A stretch of 64,000 nucleotides of DNA, from assembly GCF_003863965.1 (NCBI RefSeq), contig NZ_RRCN01000002.1, forward strand, positions 454,226 to 518,225, in the 5' to 3' direction. This DNA comes from Paenibacillus oralis (GTDB taxonomy: Bacteria > Bacillota > Bacilli > Paenibacillales > Paenibacillaceae). Each line of letters begins with the position of its first letter. Position 1 is the first letter of the stretch. Below, one piece after another: positions 27,601-34,693 of this stretch. The position numbers and the translations under genes are program-made. A model generated the notes under the pieces. The model made no database searches, was not told the DNA's origin, and saw nothing but the letters and a program-made list of their open reading frames with translations.

Positions 27601-29074
27601 TGTCCATTCATTCCTTATGGTGCCGGCTGCACCTACGGATGTAAAATACCAATCCGCTCCTTATTCTGTAACAATCGACCTTTCCGGAAGCGAAGTCAAG
27701 GGAGCAATCGGCTATGTAATTGAGCGCGATGGCAAAAAAATTGCTCAAACTTCCGTTACGTCAGCGGTGTACGTAGATACGAATCTTTATCCTGGACAAA
27801 CCTACCACTACCTGATCAAATCGGTGAACGATTCGGGTATAAGTGAGGAAGGGCATGCTGTTGACGTAACAACACTACCGAGTGGTATGAAAGGCGTTCC
27901 TACTGTAGGAAATACTACAACAGATGAAGTCAACCTTACTTGGGAGCCGGTTGAAGGTGCGACAGGTTATAAATTGTACTACGACGAGTCCCTTATTACA
28001 GAAACAGACAAACCTTCAGTAAACATTTCGGGACTGGAAAGTGCTCATCAGTACAGCCATTACCGAGTCATTCCATACAACCAAGCAGGGGTAGGCAAAG
28101 GGGCTGATGTGCCGGTATTTGTAACCTTGCCAGATCCTAATTTTACTGTGAACGCCACAGGTAAGAGCAACACTGAAGTTGATTTTACTTGGACATTACC
28201 GTCTAATAACGAGATTTTTGTCCTTTCTTTCGGTGGCTTGGTAATCTACCGCGGGAAAGATCAGAGCTTCTCGTGGAAGGATCTGAAGAGCGGTACAGCC
28301 TATCAAGTGGAAGCATGGACCGAAAATGAACTTGGTGATCGGAGTGACGCCAAACAGATTACCGCTCGTACTCTTGGGTTCCTTTCTCCACCCAGTGGAG
28401 GCAAAGGAGGTGGAGGCGGGGGAACACCTTCAACGTCTACTCCTATTAATTTTGAAAAGGATGTGCCACCTGACCTTAACGATACACCTCCTTATCCAGT
28501 GGCTCCTGTGGTTAAGCAGGTGAAATTTGTAGACATTGATAACACCTTCAACAAAGATCAGATTGAGTACCTGGCTCAGCAAGGTGTTATCGAAGGAGTG
28601 ACGGAGACAAGGTTTGAACCAGGACTTGCTATCACTAGAGCCGAATTCACAACACTGATTATTAGATTGATGGGCTTTAAACCAGTTGATTATCAAAACA
28701 CATTTAAAGACGTTAAGGCAGAAGACTGGTTTGCTCAGTTCATCGCAGTAGGAGTTGCTAACAATGTAGTCTCGGGAATGGGAGCGGGAGTGTTTGTTCC
28801 TAACGATCATATTACAAGAGAGCAGGCATCAGTTATTCTTGCCAATGTGCTTAAATCAATGAATGCATCAGCGTTGTCAAACGGGCAGGAGTTTGTAGAT
28901 CAAGAGAACATCTCTAAATGGGCTGAGGAAAAGGTCAAATATTTGTCGCAAATGGAAATGGTCACTGGATATGAGGATAGATCTTTCCGGCCGCTGAACA
29001 AACTCACTCGTGCGGAAGCAGCTGCCCTAATCTATCGGCTAATAGACGTAGTTAACAACAAACTTAAGAATTAA
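21626..29074 (+). CDS. giant secreted SLH surface protein with fibronectin-III repeats (2)
   Basis: 2482 residues from a TTG behind AAAGGAAGGGAG, chosen because the signal peptide then begins MKRKGLRKTSETMGKVLLAV and ends near AYAAA. A unique beta-rich domain of about 250 residues follows (LPNTNVFYGSGEGNVSTILD). Then come a cadherin/Big-like domain with SPASGQTFYKGQSLQITGTT, four to five OmpL47-type repeats (WTNSSATVTITHG, QYKIGS), about fifteen fibronectin-III domains, a Gly-rich linker near 2260, and three SLH domains (FVDIDNTFNKDQIEYLAQQG..., FKDVKAEDWFAQFI..., WAEEKVKYLSQMEMVTGYED). It probably forms a very long cell-wall fibre. On a plasmid beside a coupling protein it may help cell-cell contact in mating; that is inference. 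Confidence 0.9.
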   Translation: MKRKGLRKTSETMGKVLLAVALLSPPLASTGLLMPSAYAAAVDNITVVSDTATLKAVQSSVVKVEMTDKGRYRIILLPNTNVFYGSGEGNVSTILDYNGTTINFNSLPLNYFRINNNVIEMSRQKDSLEFILRVSIVNATSLGAYMKVELEAVNRSGGNQNLGGTFYWDTKVNDNDGSPFEVIPNGWRNYSGGVQVTAFYANTYNVVDADRIWMGQYSNPDNASLSGGSSPSYYTVGQKISASDTAAQFWWNQQTVSNGASRKFSTIVGIGPQNTPPSFTLSSPASGQTFYKGQSLQITGTTKDSDVGDVLTVKWSIDGGPENILNTLTADGSNQQFTMNYTLPTNMSDGAHTLQVWVMDDKGGVSSVSNVNFTVKSFVIPGQPVFNATQPNGFDISWDKKENDASVTYELLNSTTNQTINTGTANSTTVTGLTPNTSYSFVVRAKNSSGEYTSYSPVSNLFTLANAPASASITQSGNSPHATWSANGNPTGTTYKYELRDQGGAVVKSGTTTSTSTSIPLDGVPDGRYNLFVCAINGNGISTTYASAGQVLKDTTAPTAPGVSIAPSTWTNSSATVTITHGTDNLSGVQKSQYKIGSAGTWVDYTTPFTISTEGLQDVYARTFDNFGNISSVASSTALIDKTAPMQPSISLNPLGWTSSSVTVTITPGSDTLSGVLKTQYKIGPGGSWADYTAPITISAEGLSDVYARTIDYASNVSSEATVTAKIDKTAPSAPAITLSDSNWSNKDVTFTISSGADNGSGVAKNQYKIGAGAWVDYTGIVTISTEGQTDIYARTVDNVGNISTQTVARALIDKTPPSDPQVLLSESTWTQKPVTFSIGGSSDVNPITYEYKINGGDYKVGTSGTISENGVTTITVRASDSVGNISNEISKKIYVDAVDPFISIGPNTQDWTDKDVKVTINYSDEHSGVDPNKRFYKVTSSPNLPTSWETATSNNQEVMIQSEGVWYVHAKVEDLAGNTFQTTSSEIRLQRMPQIPVNLRVTQVTEKTAQLTFDLPAGVLSDGYQYEVKNSTTGKSWLLDHPSNTITDLSLEGDHAYEYQVRAINHVGSSPFGNSVSALTLPKPPDNLVVQSVGTDYSRATVSFDPVDSASYYRIVAKDKNDNIVYNETVTDTVYQPVDGLDAGTMYTISVSGINASGEGTSRNAGYLSLPAAPGNFNSIQIEETAIKLGWESVTSATYFSLNRNGRPVYEGPELQFSDSGLDSGTIYNYSLRAFNEAGEGEKSVLDGLITLPGHIQNLHTSDYTTNSLLLTWDEVRGATRYVIMVNGKLYKTVPAGQPSLMISDLASGTEYTFSVYAVNESGQGVEAYTSGTTIPDQVSAINATDIQETAGRITWEPVLGANRYRITVGDKMFEVAGNFYDIRGLTGSQKYHYSVEAGNESGYGKATEGDFLTLPYSPNNIEVTATTESSIGLKWAPVETASSYIVTMDGKVVGTPASAEITIEGLTDGSNHVFTIQAVNLSGESQKSIFGWMTKPIAPTVVWTNPNTYSTDVMWEPVNGAEEYIVERAETVIYRGKDTRFTLTGLSDGQEYDYTIRAVNANMVSSSKTSFGFKTLPRKPVIVTATEVQTATLTLDLSNTQMNGIDRYVIGRNGDVIATIPSSQKSYKDEGLDAGTAYTYSIQGQNKSGSGDAFSFKATTQTDPVNLKTVKVEPGTNQLYISWGKVKGAASYQIRNTVTGEVYTTSTTDVSVPNLNSGTNYSFEIAAVNINGVVSKSVAFTGLTKPAEPATASIGRVSDSSITIDLTQTSVQGADEFIIERGGKEIGRVSAGIDSYEEKGLEAGQVYTYVIKAGNKSGMSDHGFSLTAKTVPASIDKLAEATAVTENSATVSWDKVKGADGYRVFIGTRLITTTAETTATIDNLVSAKAYDNISIVAFNDAGDAMPIRVKEFETLPVIKGLDVISKPGTTKAKLSWTLPSKNEIFVLVYKGKEIYRGKEREFMAAGFTPGEIEEVYFYTENSRGDTSEAAVHSFLMVPAAPTDVKYQSAPYSVTIDLSGSEVKGAIGYVIERDGKKIAQTSVTSAVYVDTNLYPGQTYHYLIKSVNDSGISEEGHAVDVTTLPSGMKGVPTVGNTTTDEVNLTWEPVEGATGYKLYYDESLITETDKPSVNISGLESAHQYSHYRVIPYNQAGVGKGADVPVFVTLPDPNFTVNATGKSNTEVDFTWTLPSNNEIFVLSFGGLVIYRGKDQSFSWKDLKSGTAYQVEAWTENELGDRSDAKQITARTLGFLSPPSGGKGGGGGGTPSTSTPINFEKDVPPDLNDTPPYPVAPVVKQVKFVDIDNTFNKDQIEYLAQQGVIEGVTETRFEPGLAITRAEFTTLIIRLMGFKPVDYQNTFKDVKAEDWFAQFIAVGVANNVVSGMGAGVFVPNDHITREQASVILANVLKSMNASALSNGQEFVDQENISKWAEEKVKYLSQMEMVTGYEDRSFRPLNKLTRAEAAALIYRLIDVVNNKLKN

Positions 29075-29108
29075 GAATAAATTGGAGCCTACCCCAGAAA
29101 AGAGTTTC

Positions 29109-29185
29109 TATTATTAAGGTAGGTAACTGCATACTTGAACGGGGAAGCACCCCAGATTGGAGTTCATCCAATTTGGGGTGCTTAT
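29109..29185 (+). promoter_or_regulatory. promoter and GGAAGCACC leader hairpin, copy 3
   Basis: GGTAACTGCATACTTGAAC precedes GGGGAAGCACCCCA, which with inner ATTGG pairs with CCAAT and TGGGGTGCTT, then a T-rich run. TATTAT (29109-29114) is a plausible -10; the -35 is poor. Confidence 0.7.
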
Positions 29186-29214
29186 TTTTATCAGGAGAGG
29201 GGGCTACTAGTTAT

Positions 29215-29547
29215 ATGTTATTCACTTCAAATAAGGACAATCATGGCAAAATGGGTTATTCTGCTGGGAAATCTGCAATCGATCTTCTATCCAAATTACA
29301 GGATCTACTTAAAGCTGAACTGGATTATTATGAAAGGTACTATTCACCCTCGATGATTAGTGAATATTCTCTTGATCTAATTAAAATACAAGCTGAGATA
29401 AAAGGCACAAAAGATACGAACTATCTTTCTTATCTCAAGAGCATGGAAAGAATACTGATTAGTCGTATAACCAAATATGACTCGAATCAACGAGCTCTGA
29501 TCAGCAAGGAAATTAAACATGTAGAGGAAAGGATTCGCGATTTCTAA
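29215..29547 (+). CDS. hypothetical helical protein, 110 residues
   Basis: The start ATG lies 14 bases after AGGAGAGGGGG, rather far. The product is mainly helical and charged (IDLLSKLQDLLKAELDYYER, SKEIKHVEERIRDF), with coiled-coil character and no cysteine or membrane segment. It has a GGAAGCACC leader of its own and a terminator after it, so it is a single-gene unit. Unknown function. Confidence 0.6.
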   Translation: MLFTSNKDNHGKMGYSAGKSAIDLLSKLQDLLKAELDYYERYYSPSMISEYSLDLIKIQAEIKGTKDTNYLSYLKSMERILISRITKYDSNQRALISKEIKHVEERIRDF

Positions 29548-29575
29548 AAATCCCAGTTATAAATTTAGAGATTAA

Positions 29576-29610
29576 GTGGTAGACTAAGATTACCGGGTCT
29601 ACCACGTTTT
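29576..29610 (+). terminator. intrinsic terminator
   Basis: GTGGTAGAC pairs with GTCTACCAC, followed by GTTTTTAA. Confidence 0.7.
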
Positions 29611-29662
29611 TAATGAGTTTAATTTAGGTTTACTATGGTCTACTCAAGAAGGGATGTTGGTA

Positions 29663-30529
29663 ATGGATTCAATGGATCGTGCCCAGGAGCGAAATGATGC
29701 AATAGAAGAAACAAGAAGAGCTCGGGAACTTGGTGGAGATGACAAGAAAGGTAAAGTGGTTAAATCTTTTAAGGTTAGGCCAGAAACCAGAGACTGGATA
29801 GACAAACTCTTTGCTGCCTCTGGTATTCAAGTACAAGATGAGTGGCTAGAGAAAGTTGTTCAGGATTGGGAGATGCGCGAGCTTGCGAAAGGAAATCCGG
29901 ATTTTACCTATCTACTTGATAAACTTGATTACTTCCTCGGCGGGATTTCGAACATCTTCCTTGCTTTTCTGCATGGTGAGCAGGCAGAAAAGAGGCAGAT
30001 GGAGGACCGATACTCTGCAGATGCCGATAAGCTGCAGGAAGAGTTGGAAAAAGCAAGAGAGGATCTGAGCAAGCAACTTGAGGAAAACAAAGAGATGTCT
30101 CTTTTTGTGGAAAGAATCCAGAAAGAAAAAGAACAACAGGATGCGACTATCGAGCAACTGCGGGGTTTAGTTGATAAATCAGATTTGTTGGTGAAAGAAT
30201 ACACAGTAAAAAATCAGAATCTCTCTGATTTGGTTTCCAAGCAGACGAAAGCCGCAGAAGAAGGCGAAAAACACGCAGAGGAAGCAAGGGCTATTCGAAC
30301 TCAGAATGAGCAACTGACGCGGCAATTAAAGGAACTTGAGGACAGAATGACTCGTATGGAGGAAAAGCATCGAGAAGAGTTGGCAAGTTCCCTTGCAAAA
30401 AAGGATCTCGAACATGAAAAAGAGAAAGTACAGCTACAGGCTGAATACCAAGATAAACTTGAAAGCATGAGAAATGAAATGACCCAATGGCTTATGGAAG
30501 CCTTAAAACCAGGGCGTATCGAAGAATGA
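29663..30529 (+). CDS. coiled-coil DNA-binding protein (KfrA-like architecture)
   Basis: 288 residues. ATG at 29663 is chosen because AGAAGGG is nine bases upstream. Residues about 30-60 (KVVKSFKVRPETRDWIDKLF) could be a strand-helix-helix DNA-binding unit, followed by a helical segment. Residues about 115-280 are a continuous coiled coil rich in Glu, Lys and Gln (EELEKAREDLSKQLEENKEM, ARAIRTQNEQLTRQLKELED). DNA-binding head plus long coiled coil is the architecture of plasmid KfrA segregation-associated proteins, but I see no direct KfrA homology. A role in plasmid organisation is inference. Confidence 0.55.
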   Translation: MDSMDRAQERNDAIEETRRARELGGDDKKGKVVKSFKVRPETRDWIDKLFAASGIQVQDEWLEKVVQDWEMRELAKGNPDFTYLLDKLDYFLGGISNIFLAFLHGEQAEKRQMEDRYSADADKLQEELEKAREDLSKQLEENKEMSLFVERIQKEKEQQDATIEQLRGLVDKSDLLVKEYTVKNQNLSDLVSKQTKAAEEGEKHAEEARAIRTQNEQLTRQLKELEDRMTRMEEKHREELASSLAKKDLEHEKEKVQLQAEYQDKLESMRNEMTQWLMEALKPGRIEE

Positions 30530-30534
30530 AAAAA

Positions 30535-30566
30535 GCAGCTTCTCCATTTTGAGGAGAAGTGCTTTT
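30535..30566 (+). terminator. intrinsic terminator
   Basis: AGCAGCTTCTCC pairs with GGAGAAGTGCT (one mismatch), followed by TTTTGTTTT. Confidence 0.75.
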
Positions 30567-30589
30567 TGTTTTCCGCTTCATATTAAACT

Positions 30590-30802
30590 TCACCTCCGTG
30601 AAGACTTTTCTTTAATTGTTAGGTATAAGTCATTTGCTTCTCTCCAAAAGAGAAACCTTATGATGAATGTGTTTATACAGATGGCGATAATTGGGGCAGC
30701 TATTTTCTGTGCATCGTTATAGAAACATCTAATGATAAATGTGGCAAATTCACCCCCGGTGATGGCTAGTATAGCACAACAAATCCATTGTGTTATTCTC
30801 AT
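30590..30802 (-). CDS. small membrane protein, 70 residues
   Basis: The ATG with AAAGGAAG seven bases upstream gives MRITQWICCAILAITGGEFA with two predicted spans (residues about 6-26 and 38-55) and a basic C-terminus. Its own GGAAGTACC leader hairpin and promoter precede it, which supports expression. No family recognised. Confidence 0.6.
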   Translation of the reverse strand: MRITQWICCAILAITGGEFATFIIRCFYNDAQKIAAPIIAICINTFIIRFLFWREANDLYLTIKEKSSRR

Positions 30803-30825
30803 AGGTAGTCTTCCTTTCAAATAAA

Positions 30826-30902
30826 AAAAGCACCAAATCCATCTGTCTTAAAGAGGGACTGGTACTTCCAGTTTTAGATATTCGGTTACTCATAGTATAT
30901 CA
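30826..30902 (-). promoter_or_regulatory. promoter and GGAAG(T/C)ACC leader hairpin, copy 4
   Basis: Read leftwards: TAGACA, 18 bp, TATACT, then AGTAACCGAATATCTAAAAC and GGAAGTACCAGTCC...GGTGCTT with seven T. The hairpin starts 24 bases after the -10. The loop (CAGTCCCTCT...CAGATGGATTTGG) is nearly identical to copy 5. Confidence 0.75.
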
Positions 30903-30961
30903 GGATTCCTAATCTAATGTCTACAAGATACATGTGTAGGTGGGATCATTAAACTCATTAA

Positions 30962-31921
30962 TCATCTTCGTATTATTCGCTTTGCTTCAGGATTGTCTAC
31001 ACTTTTATGTTGATTCTTCTCATTGTTGTCTACCCGTATAACTCTAAGTCCAGTATTTGACTCACTATCATCAGTATTCGTTCTGCGCTGAGTCACAGGT
31101 TGAGTAGATTCAGTCGTGGTGGTGTTGTTATTAAGCATGTTTTCCAGTGCATCTGCTACTGAAACAGGACGCTGTGATCGAGGCCGGGTTGTCTGAGTGG
31201 ACTCTTGCCTAGAATTCTGTTCTGTTCTTCTTCTATCAGTGGAGCCATTTATATCATCTCCGAATATACGTCTCAGTATTTGGTAACCTACTGAAGTTAC
31301 AGACGTAAGAACCAGAAATGAACCTAAAAAATATAAAGGAGTTAAAAGGAATTTCGAAGAATCTTCTTCTTTATCTTTTTTTGGAGAGCTGGATTCTTTG
31401 TTCTGCTCTTTATTTGCTACTTTTAAAGTGTTTAAATTCCGGAATGTATTCATAAAATCCATTACACCTGCAGAAAAGTCTTCATTTTGGGCATATGAAA
31501 CAAAGTGCATTCTAATCAGTTTTTCAAGGGTGGTTTCATTTGGGTTCTCTTTATTATCATATTCCTGTGGAAGATTAACATTTGAAAGATAGGCAGTGTT
31601 CCTATAATTGACTTCGATTCGATGGTCCTGTTTTGATATCAAAATGAGCGCCTCGTCATTATTCAGTCCCCAGGAATTAAAAACTTCAGCTGCGTATTGT
31701 GCAGAATTCTGACCGTTTAGTGTATCGATGGTTAGTATGTAAAAGGTTATGTTCGAATCTTCCTGGTGAGCGATACTATTTATTTCATCAATTTTTTCAT
31801 TTGGGAAAATATGTGCCATGTCTTGCACGTAGTCTTTCTTTTCTGGTACTGATGCAAGGGCTGTCATAGGTGTGGATATAATAAGAAAAAATAAGAAAAG
31901 CACAACCGTTATTTTATTCAT
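30962..31921 (-). CDS. TPM-domain membrane protein with shared C-terminal tail
   Basis: 319 residues from the ATG behind GAGGTGATC. Signal peptide (MNKITVVLFLFFLIISTPMT), then a TPM domain at about 30-160 (VQDMAHIFPNEKIDEINSIA, TFYILTIDTLNG, ALILISKQDHRIEVNY), a family named for TLP18.3/Psb32/MOLO-1 and known for phosphatase or chaperone-like roles outside the membrane. A charged stretch and one membrane span (LTPLYFLGSFLVLTSVTSVG, about 193-213) precede a disordered cytoplasmic tail. The last 60 residues (ALENMLNNNTTTTES, NTDDSESNTGLRVIRVDNNE, PEAKRIIRR) recur at the end of the unrelated protein encoded at 32620-34491. The 5' untranslated ends also match. Confidence 0.8.
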   Translation of the reverse strand: MNKITVVLFLFFLIISTPMTALASVPEKKDYVQDMAHIFPNEKIDEINSIAHQEDSNITFYILTIDTLNGQNSAQYAAEVFNSWGLNNDEALILISKQDHRIEVNYRNTAYLSNVNLPQEYDNKENPNETTLEKLIRMHFVSYAQNEDFSAGVMDFMNTFRNLNTLKVANKEQNKESSSPKKDKEEDSSKFLLTPLYFLGSFLVLTSVTSVGYQILRRIFGDDINGSTDRRRTEQNSRQESTQTTRPRSQRPVSVADALENMLNNNTTTTESTQPVTQRRTNTDDSESNTGLRVIRVDNNEKNQHKSVDNPEAKRIIRR

Positions 31922-32050
31922 AGGGATCACCTCAAGTAAGACTTTTATTTAATAATATCAAGTGACTGCTTTATCGACAGTTTTAGTGGCAACGACAAAA
32001 TTGCTATGGCTAACCTAAAATTTCTAAACACGTATTATGTTCCAATTAAA

Positions 32051-32130
32051 GAAGCACCAAATCCATCTGCTGTTACAGAGGGACTGGTGCTTCCAGATAT
32101 CAGTATTCAATTACTTCGAGTATACCAGCA
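32051..32130 (-). promoter_or_regulatory. promoter and GGAAGCACC leader hairpin, copy 5
   Basis: Read leftwards: TAGACA, 18 bp, TATACT, CGAAGTAATTGAATACTG, then GGAAGCACC...GGTGCTTC and CTTTAATT. Located 130 bases before the TPM gene start. Confidence 0.75.
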
Positions 32131-32209
32131 TCTCTTAACTTATGTCTATATGGTACTTTGGGAACGCATTTCTATTTCGCCCGGCAAGGGGGGGTATTGA
32201 CCGGAACAA

Positions 32210-32347
32210 TTAAAGATCAGTATTCAGGGTTTTCTCCATCTTGAAGAATTTCAAATGATTTTTTCCATATAACTCATTGTTAGAGGTCGCTTTAGCAATA
32301 GTCCCCCTGATCATTAGATAGCCGTCATAGCCTTCGACGATTTTCAT
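32210..32347 (-). CDS. 45-residue ORF, possibly a gene fragment
   Basis: Reads MKIVEGYDGYLMIRGTIAKA to KFFKMEKTLNTDL with coding-like composition. The frame is open for 11 more codons upstream without a good start or ribosome site, so it may be the end of a truncated gene following the zinc-ribbon ORF. No family recognised. Confidence 0.35.
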   Translation of the reverse strand: MKIVEGYDGYLMIRGTIAKATSNNELYGKNHLKFFKMEKTLNTDL

Positions 32348-32402
32348 CAGACGCTCAGTTATTAAGAGGGGATAAACAGAAGTGTCACGCCCCTAAATTG
32401 AG

Positions 32403-32585
32403 TTAGATTACTTTTATGGCGAAGTCGTCTTCATTCCCGCAGATGCATTTTTTGAATCCTGTTTCAATATGCTCACCAGTATGTATACCCCGAAAAGTAT
32501 ATTTTTCGCCACAATTGTTACACTTAATTTTAACTTTTACCTTTTTACCAGTCAGAATACCTGATTCAGAGTTTTTTTCAGCCAA
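32403..32585 (-). CDS. small zinc-ribbon protein
   Basis: 60 residues, TTG start behind GAGGAAG. Cysteines in CNNCGEKY (about 22-25) and KKCICGNEDD (about 46-49) form a classic four-cysteine ribbon. It lies directly downstream of the large coiled-coil gene and is probably cotranscribed with it. Small ribbons of this sort often bind RNA, DNA or RNA polymerase; the partner is unknown. Confidence 0.6.
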   Translation of the reverse strand: MAEKNSESGILTGKKVKVKIKCNNCGEKYTFRGIHTGEHIETGFKKCICGNEDDFAIKVI

Positions 32586-32619
32586 GGAGACTTCCTCTCT
32601 TTCTCTTAGGGAAAACTAA

Positions 32620-34491
32620 CTAACAGTTATCTTCATCGGACCTATCGCCTCCAACATTTCTAGTATCACCGTTCGAGTCTGGGGGTTCGGAGTCAGATCC
32701 AAATCGTATTATCCTATTTGCTTCAGGAATGTATTTTTCATAATTTTGTTCATTATCCTTTACGCGTATAACTCTAAATCCGGAATTTGATTCACCATCG
32801 TCAGTACTAATGTTGCTTCTACTCTCAGGAGGAGCAAATTCAGACGTGGTTGTGGTGTTATTAAGCAAGTTTTCCAGAGCTTCGGCAAATAAAGAATTGG
32901 GCAGTTGGGTTTGAGTTCGTATCATTTGCCTTATCACATTTTCAAGATGCTTAACATTAGCCGTAAACTGAGAAATCTCTAGTTCTAATAAATCCAGGTC
33001 GAATGGATGAATTTGGGTGAGTTTCTCAAGTCGTTCTTTTTGAACCTTAGTTCGTTCGAATATAGCAGAGAGGCCAGAAATCGAATATATTTGCAGCCCA
33101 TTTTTCACTGCTTCGTCTTCAGCTTCACGCAATCTAAGTGACCAGGAATTTAGTTCCCTCCGAGCAGAATCGATTTTATTCGTAAATATCCGCTGAGAGT
33201 TTTCAATCATTTTGAAAGAACCCTCAATTGTAGCTAATCTAGACTCAACATCGATGACTAAATCATATGCCTCTCGGTACTTTTGTACTTGATCGGACAA
33301 TAATCCTTTGATTTTTGATATGTCTGCCTGCAGAGATCGGAGCTCGGAGAGCTTATCATGATAATCTGCCGGCAGCCTGCGCCAATGCTTTTCAACCAGG
33401 ATATCCTTGAGTTCAATGTGTATGTTATTGAACTTTTCATCGGTAAGTGTTATCTCTGAATTTAATTTTTCAATCTTGTGAAGGACTTTGATGACTTGCT
33501 TCTTTAAAGAAATTCGTTCCTGAACATCATCGATGGCAGCTCTTAAGCTTTTGGATAATTCCTTAGAATGCCGAGTAGCTTCATCCAAGTGACCATCATT
33601 AAACGATCGCTCGAATAGACGGAGTGATTGTTCAGCATCCGATATTTTGGAATATGGATTAAACTCAATCAATCTCAAGTTATTCACAGCGAGGAGGCGA
33701 TCGACCTGCCCCTTGAAATTATGAATACGCTGCACCGCGGTACTCAATTCTTGAAACAGTTCAGGCATTCGGTTCAAACGCATTTTAAATTCGTCCATTT
33801 TTTCGCTTAATACATTTAAATTTGAATCGATGGATTCAAGATCGTACATATGGAAGTTCAAAGCTTTATCCAACTCTCTTTGAATTTCAATGAGTTCTTG
33901 ATGGAACTTTTTATTCCCAGTGTCCATGGAGACTTTTTCGTAGGAGTCTTGAAGCTCCTTTAGTCTGACATTCAATTGTTCACCGAATTTATAGATTTCA
34001 TTCGTCATTACTATAAACGCTTGAACCTGATTCCTTGTGCCGATGAGGGAAATTTGAATTTCATCAAGCTGCTTCTTTATCTCGCTTATATTGATTTCAT
34101 ATGCCTTCGTTCGAAGAAGAGGAATCCGAATCACTTTAAGCCCGATAAGTAGTTGTGAAGTCTGGGAAGATAGGGTATTTAGGTTTTTACTAAGCAATTC
34201 TAGGTCTACCACGGATGATCCTTTAAAATTACTCGTTAGATCCTTAACTGCATTTTGAGTTTCATTCAGTTCAGTATTTAAAGAGGAAATTTCCGAGTTG
34301 ATTTTTATTTTGACTTTATAACTTCTATTCATTCGTCTTTTAATAAATATAGTGATAACTAGAGCAACAATGAAAGCAGCAATTACAGGAAAGATCTGAA
34401 TGGATATATTATTCAAATCGGCCCAGTATGGTACGGATACGTCTATCGAGTTCGGTTCAACTGATGCCGAAAATGGTAATATTCTATTCAA
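32620..34491 (-). CDS. EzrA-like membrane-anchored coiled-coil protein with shared C-terminal tail
   Basis: 623 residues from a TTG, chosen because GAGGTGATCATT-TTG matches the TPM gene start region base for base in most positions. One membrane span near residues 33-50 (IFPVIAAFIVALVITIFIKR) is followed by about 480 residues of coiled coil (EISSLNTELNETQNAVKDLT, EKLTQIHPFDLDLLELEISQ). This is the layout of EzrA, the FtsZ-ring regulator, although sequence identity is not obvious. The C-terminal tail (EALENLLNNTTTT, STDDGESNSGFRVIRVKDNE, PEANRIIRF) matches that of the TPM protein, then adds an acidic end. The shared tail may dock both proteins to one partner. Confidence 0.7.
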   Translation of the reverse strand: MNRILPFSASVEPNSIDVSVPYWADLNNISIQIFPVIAAFIVALVITIFIKRRMNRSYKVKIKINSEISSLNTELNETQNAVKDLTSNFKGSSVVDLELLSKNLNTLSSQTSQLLIGLKVIRIPLLRTKAYEINISEIKKQLDEIQISLIGTRNQVQAFIVMTNEIYKFGEQLNVRLKELQDSYEKVSMDTGNKKFHQELIEIQRELDKALNFHMYDLESIDSNLNVLSEKMDEFKMRLNRMPELFQELSTAVQRIHNFKGQVDRLLAVNNLRLIEFNPYSKISDAEQSLRLFERSFNDGHLDEATRHSKELSKSLRAAIDDVQERISLKKQVIKVLHKIEKLNSEITLTDEKFNNIHIELKDILVEKHWRRLPADYHDKLSELRSLQADISKIKGLLSDQVQKYREAYDLVIDVESRLATIEGSFKMIENSQRIFTNKIDSARRELNSWSLRLREAEDEAVKNGLQIYSISGLSAIFERTKVQKERLEKLTQIHPFDLDLLELEISQFTANVKHLENVIRQMIRTQTQLPNSLFAEALENLLNNTTTTSEFAPPESRSNISTDDGESNSGFRVIRVKDNEQNYEKYIPEANRIIRFGSDSEPPDSNGDTRNVGGDRSDEDNC

Positions 34492-34628
34492 AATGATCAC
34501 CTCAAGTAAGTCTTTATCTAAATAGTATCCTGTATAAGGATTATCGGCATTCTTCGCGACTTACGTAAAGCGAAATTCAATGTTGGAACCTAAATGAAGC
34601 TGTAGGAGTTAACAATTTTGATCTCATG

Positions 34629-34657
34629 TTACGGAAAAATTTCATTAGGGGTATAAT
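34629..34657 (+). promoter_or_regulatory. sigma-A promoter of the HTH/TPR gene
   Basis: TTACGG, 17 bp, TATAAT, about 37 bases before the start codon. No hairpin leader here. Confidence 0.6.
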
Positions 34658-34693
34658 GGTAGTTATTAAGAAATCTTGTCAGGGTAGTGGGTG

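Noticed and set aside
32006..32200. 64-codon plus-strand frame over the GGAAGCACC leader
   Set aside because: It is the antisense of a minus-strand leader and has no ribosome site.
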